A stretch of 64,000 bases of DNA from positions 1,755,001-1,819,000 of the forward strand of contig NC_087391.1 of NCBI RefSeq assembly GCF_963675165.1, in the 5' to 3' direction. The notes under the pieces were generated by a model. It had not been told where the DNA came from. It saw only the letters and a list, made by a program, of their open reading frames with translations, and searched no databases. This document shows positions 34,148-45,010 of the stretch, one piece after another. The position numbers and the translations under genes were made by a program. The DNA is from Halichondria panicea (lineage: Eukaryota > Porifera > Demospongiae > Suberitida > Halichondriidae). Numbering within the stretch: the first letter of the stretch is position 1; every line of letters starts with the position of its first letter.

Positions 34148-34866
34148 CTAAGATTTCAATGAACTGATCAACTCTTGGGCTACAATTAACAGGCAGAGCC
34201 CAGGGCCTATAGTGGTAACAAGCACATGCAGTATACTAGCTGGCAGAAGAAGTCCAGTTATTAGCGTCATAAACATGGAGTCCTTTTCTGTATAAAGGAT
34301 TGTGCATGGTAACTCATCCAGGCCTTCCAAAATTAAAAGTACGCCCTGCCCTTGATTCTGTTTCGATTAATAGTATAGCATCTTCACATTGAAATAGATC
34401 AACTAATTCTACAGCTTCCTGAACATTCTCGAAGTCTGAGCAATACAACGAGGGAGTAATCTGTCCAAACTTCACCATTAGCCCATTGTCTGCACAGTTC
34501 CCATGACAAATTTAAAGTCGTCTTACCCCCTCCCAGGGCCCTGCCCTCCTTAATGACAACTAGTTTCGACAATTTTCCTTCTACTTTGGAAGCTATTTGA
34601 TCCATTGTGATTATCTCTCTAGGAAATCTATCCCGATCGCCCTGAACTATTAGTGACCAGGACTTTTCCATTTCCTTTCTCGATAAATATTTACTTACAT
34701 CGGCACATTCTAGGTTATTAACACACTGGAGAGGATATTTGTCATCAGCAGGGAGGGGATCTTGTATCGTAAATACTAGTTGAGTATGATCGATAAATTG
34801 CTTCATCTGGTTGGATGGTGGAATGAGTATACCAGATATGAGTTCTATACGTATACTAAAGTTCAT
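34148..34866 (-). pseudogene. NACHT-NTPase (NLR-like) gene fragment
   Basis: Minus-strand frames give KLSKLVVIKEGRALGGGKTT (a P-loop remnant where GxPGxGKTTL is expected), SWELCRQWANGE, YSLVVLLRLRE, then in a second frame LLILEGLDELP (Walker B) and LLPASILHVLVTTIGP. This is the order of a NACHT ATPase core as in NLR immune receptors, which are expanded in sponges. The P-loop is altered, at least two frameshifts occur, and the sequence stops before the winged-helix region. No leucine-rich repeats or effector domain are seen nearby, so it is a relic. Confidence 0.72.
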
Positions 34867-36302
34867 TAATATAGGCCCTCCAAATTATTACCTCCACTGC
34901 ATGTGCTTTCTTCCCCAAAGCTTTTTACAAATAAGAGACGTGTTTTACTCTATCACCACCCACGCAAATTAAAGTGATTCCACTCACTGGTTGTGCATAA
35001 TTTTAGCCTCATAAATGATCCAATTGAAGCATCGTCAACCGAGAATAGGCAATTACAATTGGTGACTATACGAAGTACCATCTAAGTTACGTTGTAGTAG
35101 TAAACTATCCATTCAAATAATTATGTGCTTAGCCTCATCCAAGAATATGTGGAAAGGACTTAATTACTAAATGAAACTATGGTTTTAGATAGCTTGTGAT
35201 CTGTCGTAAATAGTGAACTGTCACTATTATTATTGTAGTTCTAGTGGTAGCTTTGGTTCAGGTTTTCCGTAACCACATGTAGTATATACAGGCTCTTAAG
35301 CTTTACACACATGCAACTGTTGCAAAGATTCTGTACTGATGTGGCCTATGCCCCGTAATAATATTATGCTCTGTATATAATTATACCAAGTATGATAAGA
35401 AATATTATGCAATTATTGGCGTGTATGCTTCACTAACTCACAGAAAAAAGTTTGGAAAAAGAGTATGTATCCGATGGTGACCATATAAATGAGGTAGAGT
35501 TGGTAGAGAACAGGCCAGGGTGATCAACACAGATGCAAGGCTGGCCCAGAGCTGCCAACTAGGCTTACGGAAACCAGAGTATAATATCATCTGTGGGTCT
35601 TGTATAATTATGGGTGCATATCCTCCTCTTAGATATGGTATATATCCTATATATAGAATTAACTTACTTTGCATGCATGCATGTCATTGGGATTTTTAGA
35701 ACATGCAGTAGCTTAATTGTTCCACATATTCATCTGATTATTAGACTAACTGTATACTGGATGCCATATTTGATTGCTATATATAGGCATGTATACAGTC
35801 AGTGTGTTGTTGTTGAAAAGTGAATGCAGTTTATGTTATGATCAGCTATAGTGATTAAAACATTAATTAATTATCTCATATTGTCAAAGTAATGCCCCAC
35901 CTCCCCCCTACGGGGATAAGTGGGGATTAGTTGGGGATTAGACTTGAAGTTGCTCCCCTACCTAGGGGAATTAGACAGATCACCTGATGCATGCATTGGG
36001 TCAAAGGTCAATTAATAGCTAGATTGTCAAAGTTACCTGCATGCATGTCATTGTTTTGTTGATACGTATAGTACATTATACATGCATGTACCGTATATAT
36101 GCCTTGCATTTTTTATATATATTTTGTTGTATATAGTCCTTGCGCTGTTTTTATATAGCAGACCCATTACTATAGAAGTTGATAGATGTCCGCCCATGCA
36201 TTGAATGGCTTTGAATAATGATGTAAAATGTAGTACATGCATGCTTAAATGGTGAGTGTTCTCATAATTGATATGGCTCCTGCCTGGTTCAAGTTCTAGC
36301 CC
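34867..36302. other. Noncoding spacer
   Basis: AT-rich sequence with no recognised gene or clear transposon end. It holds several GCATGCATGC-type palindromes (35674-35685, 36036-36048). Confidence 0.5.
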
Positions 36303-37879
36303 TTAATTGATGATAGGTATCGATGATAGGTAACGGTCGTAAACCTCTTCGATAATATGTTGAGGCACAAAACCATCGTCTCTCACTCTTCTCTTGTACC
36401 AGTGAGCAAGGAGGCAGTGAGAAATAAATCCAGTAAAAGCCAGTACAGTTAGAATTGTTGTAGTTATGATGGAGTTATGTTCGTCCCAGCAACTGTTGCA
36501 CTGTATTTGAGGTTTTCTTATAAACTCGCGTATCAATTCACTTAATAGGATACAAATAGATATTGAAAGCAATACCAGAAAATGTACATATCCAGTTAGT
36601 AGTCCACGCATGTTGTATGGAGACTGAGAACATACAAACTCATTCATAGTAGTAAGTAAGAACACAGTGATAGATCCATTGAGAACGTTCAGCAGGGCGA
36701 TTGTTATGAAATGTGGATATGTAATATCAACTGGTGATATGATAGATATCGCAAGGTAGCCTGAGCTTGTTAGCAATGTAAAGAATCCTACAATTCCAAA
36801 GCGTTTGAGAGTACTTAGTGCTAGAACAGAGTTGTGTAGTAATGGATAGAGCGCAAATTCATAGGAAACTACTGTTACAATTGTACTCCACCATGAGCTG
36901 TAGCTAAAACTGTATATGAGTGCCAAATAGCATGAGCTTATGTTGGAGCTGTTTGGTATTGGCATCATCTTCATATTGTCGTACATAGATCCTGCCCAGC
37001 TTAGTGATGTTATGAACATGGGAATGCAAATGACCAAAATTTTCAGAAAAGTTTTCACGTCTTCAACTTGTTCTGCAGTGAAAGGTCCACCATACTTTGA
37101 CTTGCCCAAGTCCATTCTTGAAGGTATGTCTTCCTCCCAGTATGTGAGAGCACTGCGATTGAGGGGAGCCTTGTGTTGCTTAGCAAACTTGAGAACTTGG
37201 TAGATAGTTTTCACGGATTGAGGACAGTTGGGCTCAATAGTCAGCCATTTTGGAGCGAGAATAAACAATGAACAACAGACAATGGTCATACACAGTGGTG
37301 GAAAAATACTGAATAATTGGATATTATGGTTAGCTGTGCAATTATACATTAGTGAAGATACTGTGTCAACAATCCAAGCACCGAAACCCATAGAAAAAAC
37401 AAACCAGGCGATGAAACTACTGATGTTAGAAGAAGAAGCATCAGGCATTTGATCTAGCCCTAGCTGCAAAGCTATCACAAAACATGCTGTAGCACCTATA
37501 ATCACGAATATAAACAGTATACTTGCTACAATAGCCAACTCTAGCCCAGGAGACCAAGAATAGGAGTGACAAAGACAAAAAACATAGACGCAAGTACAGC
37601 TGCAAAAAATAAGACGATAGAACCGAATTTGAAGACTTTGTAATTTCCGTATTTTGCATCGGCCATCCATCCGAAGAATGGTATACAGATATAGAATGGT
37701 GCTGGTAAAATAATCTCCACATAGTGGTATCTCGGTAATATCTTGTTGATTCTAGTACCAAGCACTGCTTGGCACCCCCAAATAGTAGCACTGATCAGTG
37801 TTGTCCATATTAATACCAAAAGTGCTCCTTTAGAATAGAAACGTCTCACTCTGTACTTGCAGCACCTTTCCTGAGCCAT
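36303..37879 (-). pseudogene. POT/SLC15-like transporter, copy 1 (frameshifted)
   Basis: The intact length would be about 525 residues with 10-12 membrane helices. Family marks are [19 protein letters not shown] before a helix and [17 protein letters not shown], the conserved late loop of proton-coupled oligopeptide transporters. [16 protein letters not shown] fits the mid-region. The usual ExxER proton-coupling motif of helix 1 is absent ([17 protein letters not shown] instead), so the substrate and even transport mode are uncertain. Relative to copy 2 (59183-60760) there is an 8-bp insertion near 37550-37557 that breaks the frame after VTPILG. The gene has no introns and homology with copy 2 stops within about 20 bp of each ORF end. 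Confidence 0.75.
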
Positions 37880-38085
37880 AATCATTCTTTATAATAATAA
37901 TTATTATGAGTTGGCAAAAATATTTTATTCTCGCTTATCTAATATCCCCATAGGATTACTCTGTTTTGTATTTTTGAACCTGAAACTGGAAAAGCTTTGT
38001 GACTACAACATTTGTGAAAATATCCCAAATTCTGTATTGACAGCAGCTTCTGGCTGCATGGCTCCTGGCCATGGCTGGCTGACAT

Positions 38086-39430
38086 ACACAGGTCCTGGCT
38101 AGCTCAAAAACTTGTACTTAGCCTATAATTATACCTCCACCTCCGAGTGTTGAGGGTTTTATTAAAACGAAGCGGTATATATTGGCAGAGCTACCAGTTC
38201 AACAAGACAGAAGACATGGAAACCAGGAACATGGTGATGGAGATCATTAATATAAATAATTGGTATCAACAACCGTGCATATACCTTCATTAATCTCTTA
38301 TTTAGTCACTTTGAATTGGCCTCTCGATCTGCTCTTTGTGTGTGAGCTGACGCTGTTTTATGAGTGTGGATACGTTTTCATCTTTGAATTTGCTGACGCT
38401 GTTTTATGAGTGTGGATGCGTTTTTATCTTTGAATTTATACAGTGGCTGCTCTAGTTTGTTTGATGAATGTCAATCGATGCATGGGCAACACTTCAAAAC
38501 TGCTGCTCTTATACAGTGCATCCAGTCTATAGAGAATATAGATTACCACAAATATGTACTTATATCGATGTAAGAAAATGTGCTGCACCATTGTGCATGA
38601 GATAAATAAGCTACAAAAATAATGTTTCTATGGCAACATATTGTAGTGAACCATGGAACCATGGAACGCTTAAAATCATGGAGTAGGAACCATGCAACGC
38701 TTGAAACCATAGAACAATATATAGTGACGTGGGTAATCTGAAAAGACCAACAGTTTTCGGCTATATTATATGAAGTCTGGGATTTTGTCACAACTTCTAT
38801 ATAGATAGAGCGGGTTTGGCTATGTTATGAAGCTATAGGGTTTGATACTACTTACATCCTATACACATCCTCTGCAGGGTAGATTACCACAAATGTGAGT
38901 ATAGTTGTACTTAAAAAATATTTCCCCAAAGTTGTTAGGTGTTTAACAGTGCGAAATCCAGAGGTCTAAAATTACACAGAAATGAATGTGATAAAAAAAA
39001 ATGTGTCCAAAAACTTAGTTTCAGAGAAAATAATAGATGATACATAAAAAATTATGATCACCCCGTTTTCACCTAAATGGATTTCACACTGTTAACAACT
39101 AACAACTTTGGGAAATATTTTTTCACATTTGTGGTAATCTACTCTCTATAGACTGGATGCACTGTAAAGATTTATGCCGCACAAGAACTTCTGTGGGGAT
39201 TGCCAATATACAAAAACGCCTACAGTACAGTGTCCCAGTGAAAGAGTTGAACACATGACGTTTAGGTACACACTAATGCAGTATGCACATATGCATGTGG
39301 TTTTAGATCTAGTTGTTTTCGCAAAATGGTATAAAAACATCTCTCGGATTATGGATTGTGTATAGGCTATAGGCTTTGGGAGAAGTTATACAGGTATGTT
39401 TTTCAAAACTTAAGGTATTGTTATCAAAAT
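38086..39430 (+). pseudogene. ERO1 pseudogene fragment (inverted duplicate)
   Basis: 38086-38270 copies the ERO1 exon at 56775-56934 (GTCCTGGCTAGCTCAAAAAC..., [17 protein letters not shown]) with deletions. 39327-39400 copies the exon at 55160-55246 ([10 protein letters not shown], then TAG where GC codons stood). About 39475-39505 matches the intron just before the exon at 54912-55021, including CTTTCCACCCCACTACCTCT; that exon is itself lost. Order and orientation relative to the adjacent transporter copy mirror the ERO1 locus. Confidence 0.85.
38512..39166. mobile_element. TIR element inside the ERO1 pseudogene
   Basis: TACAGTGCATCCAGTCTATAGAGA near 38512 is mirrored by TCTCTATAGACTGGATGCACTGTA ending at 39166, each with TAGATTACCACAAAT inside. 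A second nested hairpin runs from about 38877 to 39150 (AATATTTCCC..AAGTTGTTAG / CTAACAACTTTGGGAAATATT). It looks like tandem or nested foldback insertions. Confidence 0.75.
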
Positions 39431-39959
39431 AGCTTTATTATCAGTACAAAACTCTGTTAATTCAACATCCCCTTTCCACCCCACTACCTCTTGTAGGTGA
39501 TTAATAGAACAGTAAACGTTAATTATATTGGGTAGTCGGTTAGTGAGAGAAAAGACCAACAGTTCCAGCTAATGTCCAAAAATTACACATGAGTAAGCTT
39601 GAATTGTCTATATAGCTTTTGATTAGAAAATTTGTCCAAAACGGCTTGAGATAAATAAATTTTTGCACATATTTTTTTACGATCACCCCCGTTTTCACTT
39701 AATGGATTTCCCACAATAACAACTTTTGGGTTGTAGCTTATTCATTCACCAGAAATGTTCCATTTTTGATATATTTAAGTATACAACTACTCACAGGTAT
39801 TACTCAGCACTGTAAATATAATATGGCTTTTTGAGGGAGATCGCTTTGAAGGGAAATTGGACATAATTATAGTTCCATGTATACTATACCTTAAGGTGAC
39901 ATATTTTCGCGGGTGTTACTTTTGCGAACGAGAGTAAAATAAGAGTAAAATCGCAAACA

Positions 39960-40140
39960 TTTGTATATACTCGCAGATAATTGAACTCCACTTGTGAGTA
40001 ATTAGAAACGCTATGAATAACATTAATTTCACAACTTTAGCAGAATTTAATACCAGCAAATATGAGCTAAACAGTAAAATTTCAGACAAATCTACCTGTG
40101 AAATATGTCACCATAAAGGTAACTTAACAGGTCCTCAGCT
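39960..40140. repeat. Inverted copy of 54740-54900
   Basis: AATTAGAAACGCTATGA, TTAATTTCACAACTT, AGCTAAACAGT and CAGACAAATCTACCTGTGAA are reverse-complemented at 54740-54900, next to ERO1 exon 54912-55021. It marks the distal end of the inverted duplication. Confidence 0.75.
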
Positions 40141-40197
40141 CCCTATACATATTAATTATGCCTCGAGGCGTAGCCGCACGAGGGATACGGTAAAGCT

Positions 40198-40243
40198 GAC
40201 TGTGTGTGTCTGTCTGTCTGTCTGTCTGTGTGTGTGTGTGTGT
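40198..40243. repeat. TGTC/TG microsatellite
   Basis: Tandem TGTC then TG dinucleotides, next to GGCGTAGCCGCACGAGGGATACGG, itself likely a dispersed repeat. Confidence 0.9.
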
Positions 40244-40259
40244 ATTCCAGCTATAACTG

Positions 40260-41299
40260 CTCAACGGTTACAATGCGACGAAAACTAACAGCTTCTATAG
40301 GCTTCTAGCCACGTTCTCTTGGATTTTGATTTGTGGATTAGCAAACTAAAGCTTCTTTCTCGAGTTATGGCTAGTTTTACTCACATTGAAGGCTGTTGCA
40401 GTCTCTTCAGAATCTTTCATAGCATCATCTGTTCGCACAAACTTTCTATTCAACTTATGAGTTAGCCTTGCACTAAAGCGCTAGCTTTTTGTTGGCTACA
40501 AGAGTTAGAAAGAGCTGCTAAAGAAGCTAGCTATTTTAGTAGCCATTATTGATTGAACTGCAGACACACCCCTTAGATCTAATGCGCATGCGCGCTCAAT
40601 ACCACGGTAAGAGAATCCATTTTGCAGAGAATCAGCTTTGTTGAGGTCCAGGTACTCAATTTATATTATTCGTTACTGTGTTTAATCAATTGCTAACACC
40701 TATTCTGTCAATTTGAAATCATAATTATTGCAAATTATTAACCTTTCTAATACTTGTGAGCGAAAGCAAAAACATGGCGAGAGGCATTAGCACAGCGCCA
40801 GCTTGAACACTAGTTGTACAAGTCATGCAAGTTTCAGCTCATATCATTTTGCCAAATTGAAGCAAGCAACAAGTTAGCTGAGCTACCATCGCAATCACTA
40901 GTCAGACGAAATAAATTATGAGGAGAGTTAATTGATGCATACAACTGGAAAATTTGGTGGATATTATAATTATTTGGCGAATGAGCCATTTGAGCCTTTT
41001 TAATTTGGCACCGTCTCAGGCGTGGCTACTGCAGCAATGACGTTGTGTCCACCGGAAAACTTTAAGTTGGTAAAGTCTTCAGTAAAATTTGCCAGTCACC
41101 AAATTAAAAACACCTACCAGTTACATAGTGTATTTAAGGGCGCATTTTACAGCCCATGCATGACAATTCCGAGTTAATATCTTAACCCTTTACCTACCAT
41201 GCATTTGAGTCATAAACGCGTACCCAGCACTGTGTCCATCAGAAAGGTCACAGATAGAACACTGTATGTGACCTCACAAGGAAATACCACCATGACTAA
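40260..41299. other. Noncoding spacer
   Basis: No gene recognised. A 30- to 45-bp stretch around 40770-40815 (AACATGGCGAGAGGCATTAG) recurs at 43553-43600, so it is part of a dispersed repeat, possibly the 5' region of the neighbouring LINE relics. Confidence 0.5.
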
Positions 41300-42800
41300 A
41301 CACCATGACCAGCAATCTGCACACCAATACAAAACCCTTTTGGGACTAGATTAAAAGAATAAGGAATGGAATCACTCGTATCCCTGACCTTTTCTATCAG
41401 GACCAGTCATTTAGAGAAGTTGCTGACAAATTAAGCCATTGCATTCAATTGCTACTTTTCACCAAAGAAAGCATGAACCAGTTAACTTCCCCATGCAGGA
41501 ATTTCACCATACCCTCAAGTAAGCTTGAAGATGTGAAAAGGAAGTCTACGAAGCACTTTGTAGGATCAACCCCGCAAAATCTTGTTGACCGGACAACATG
41601 CATCCCTGGGAAAATCAACCCTTGTTGAAGCAGCACTATATAGAGACTCATAAACCACTCACAAAAAATATTCAACATGTCCATGAGAACAGGAAAACTC
41701 CCCAAAGACTGGACCAGAGCGAATGTTACTCCGATCCACAAAAAAGGCTCAAAACATCAACCATTACCAGTAAGTCTCACTATAAAACATGTCATATACG
41801 ATAAAATATATTCCCACTTATCAACAAGCAGAAAGCTATCGGCAAATCAACATGGCTTCCGCAAGGAACACTGCTCAGCTACTAGAGTGTGTGGATCACT
41901 GGGCAGAGTCACTGAACAACAGCTCCTCAAAGCACATCGTATTTCTTGACTTTGCAAAGGCATTCGACTCTGTCCCACATAATTACTCAAACAGATAACA
42001 TCGGCATTAGACCATGCCACTTCTCACATGGTAAATGCCTTCCTCACTAACCGTGCACAGATCGAGAGTAGGCATTGTATCTACAGTAACATCTGAAGTT
42101 CCACAAGGTTCCACCCTATAGGCCTTCTCCTCTTCCTCATCTACATTAATGACATAGGTAAAGGGATCTCTTCCGAGTGTAGACTGTTTGTCGACAACTG
42201 CACAGTCTACAGATGTGTGAACAGTCAAGATGATGTGACGTCAGTCCAACGAGACATAACTATACATTCTATTGCTGGTCACAAACTAGGCAACTACCCT
42301 AATTAAATCTGAGCAAGAGCAAATGTCTCGTCATCTCAAACAAGCGTACTCCCCCACGGCCAGTCTGTAACTACAAGATCAACAACACTACTCTAGAGAA
42401 TGTGAATAGTTTCAAATATTTAGGTGCGCTGATCGACACCAAACTGAAGTGGTCAGCGCAAGTGAATGCCTCAACCGCCAGAGCAAACCAAATCTTCACA
42501 ACCTCTTGCAAAGGAACCTTCGAGGCTCATCCAAGTCCATCAAAAATAGATCCTACCAGGCCCTTGTTCGTCCACACTTGGAGTTGTGTGTACCCGTGTG
42601 GGCACCCCACCAACTAAAAGACACAACAGCATTGGAAAAAGTAGAAAAGGGCAGCAAGATGGGCATGCGCAGTGTGGAACCCCATCACATTTTCCTGGAA
42701 CAAATCCTACGAAGCGTGCTGCGAGGAAATATGCAATGGACAATGCAGGGACCTACTCGCATTGCATGTACCAAACGTACAAGATAGTGGATTGCATAGA
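41300..42800 (+). mobile_element. LINE (CR1/Jockey-type) relic 2
   Basis: Reverse transcriptase pieces appear in shifting frames: FREVADKLSHCIQ, RTGKLPKDWTRANVTPIHKK, NQHGFRKEHCSAT, FLDFAKAFDSVPH (motif A near 41945), LLFLIYINDIGKG, VNSFKYLGALIDTKLKWS, SYQALVRPHLELCVPVWAPH. The YADD position reads VDNC, so it is catalytically dead. Many stops. Confidence 0.88.
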
Positions 42801-43764
42801 CCCTATACTATACACTACTTGCACAATAAGTCATCAACAAAAACACACAATTTATCTTATAACCTGCTATAATTCTAGAATAAACATAATTATAGGCACT
42901 CTTTTTTTATTAGAACACCTTTCATGTGGACAATCTGCCTCTCTCAATATAATTATGCTCTAGTGCATAATACAACGATTCCTAGAGTGAAGCAAAACAT
43001 TCTTTTCAGAACTGACCCACAGTGCAATATGCCGTAATTATATTCTTCAATCTCAGAGGTCAAAAGGCAACAATATTGATTAACACCATGCAAGAGAAGA
43101 GAAAAGTGTCGAACTACCGATTACCTCTACACAAAAATTGTGCACAAAGTAACGTGACATCCTGCCAATTGCACGTGAGCAACTCGCAATTGATGACGTT
43201 TGCATGCGCAATCATACATTATATACGCAGCGCACATAATTTGTTAACAGTGGAGGATCAACTCGACTATTGTCTCTATTTAGATGGTTTTTGTGAAGAG
43301 ATCGTCTCCGCAGTGAGCAGCTCTAAAATGTTGAATGCGAACGACTAGCTAGAATGAGATGTCATTGTTCAATTACCACACCCCTAAAAACGTCACGACT
43401 AACATTTACTAGAAAATTACTACAATATACTTTATCACGTGAAGTCGTGTTACTTTGTACACATGCAGTTTTTGTGTAGAGGTATCGGTATAGTTCGACA
43501 CTCTTCTCTTCTTTTAATTATACTCTTATAAATTATACGTTTAACTGAACCAAAACATGGCGAAAGGCATTAGCACAGCACAGCTTGCAACACTCGTTAT
43601 AATTAGTTGACTTTGTTCTATGCTTATACAAAAATAAATACTAGAATTTCACCCTATCATAAATGATTAACCAATTATTCTTTAGACACCTACAGGTATA
43701 TAGCTATTATCGGCTAAAATTATTCCAAGCATCATTTATCAGGGCCTAGTTATGTGCCAAATTG
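42801..43764. other. Unassigned sequence between LINE relics
   Basis: An open frame of 108 codons at 43022-43348 has no recognisable domain. The rest is AT-rich noncoding sequence. Confidence 0.4.
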
Positions 43765-44760
43765 GACAACATTGGTATAAGGAACAACTGGATTAAGGCA
43801 TTCCTCGTGCAGTGACTGCCAACAACGCGTTCTCCTAGACAAACAAAGCTCTACAGACTACATGGTCAACTGTCACAGCAGATGTTCCACAAGGGTCTAT
43901 CCTAGGGCCTTTATACTGTTTCTATAGTCTATGTTATCGACACCAATGCCAAAAAACTCAGACCAGGCTATTCGCCGATGACTGTACACTCTATTGAAAG
44001 TGCATGTAGATCTATCATGCAAACAGGACTGCATTTCCCTACAGAAGGACCTCACCGTCAAAAATCTTCTTGTGGTCACTAACATAATTATACATGGTAA
44101 TTATCCTTTAATATCAAGGTTCTATGCATATCAAACAAACGTTCACCCCCCAGCTACACTTCTACATAATGAATAATTCTCTAGTGGAATTTGTAGACAA
44201 TTTTAAGTACCTTGTCCTATAGGAGTACATATAGACAGCCAACTAAACCTTTTTGCGCCGATCAATGTACATACAGATGCAGGAGATCAGCCAAGAAAAG
44301 AGCGTTCACATTGCAGCTCTGTTTTATCTGGAGTATATATGCCACACCGTTATCATTGAGTCCCCATTCAGCCACTGGGAAAGCTGAAAGTTCAGAGGAA
44401 AGCAACCCACTGGATTTGTTCCAAGTAGGACAAACATCATTACTGTAGGACAAAATCATACGACCAAGCCCGACTACATACAAGATTCTAAACTCTCTCG
44501 ACTGCAATAAATATTTCAGACTATGTACTACAAACACAATTAAGGCATCACCACCTCGAACTCACGCTATGCTGAACAGTTGAGAATTGACAGTCAGTAC
44601 AGGTAGATCTATTCATATTTTATTAATGCCCCGCACTTATGGAACAGTCTACCAGAAGGCATTGTAAGCTCAAGTTATTCAAAACTAAGCTACATGACTT
44701 TTTTAGAAAATGTAGTACGTGTTTGTTTGTGCTCTTAGACCCGGACTCTTATAGGTTTAT
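43765..44760 (+). mobile_element. LINE relic 3 (reverse transcriptase remnant)
   Basis: Degraded frames contain DVPQGSILGPL, RLFADDCTLY (YADD-type motif, FADD) and, near the end, APHLWNSLPEGIVSS, the usual C-terminal motif of CR1/Jockey-like ORF2. Stops and shifts are frequent. Confidence 0.75.
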
Positions 44761-45010
44761 TTAAACCTTCTGTAACAGTGATAACCCGATAAAATTAGTA
44801 TCATAACATAAATTGCATTCACTTTCAACAAAAACACTGTTACTGTTAAAAAGCGTTTCTATTTAGGTGCTGTAGAGCTGGTAAGCTCCAACCAGCTAAA
44901 AGTTAGCATTTCCATCCTTGTCCACCACATAAAGCATAAATGAAGCCATAATAATTGACCGCATAACTTCCGGGGTCAAACTCGACTTTAATATCTATAG
45001 ACTACATGAC

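Noticed and set aside
43022..43348. 108-codon ORF as a gene
   Set aside because: No domain, no splice or start context, and it lies between LINE relics with AT-rich composition.
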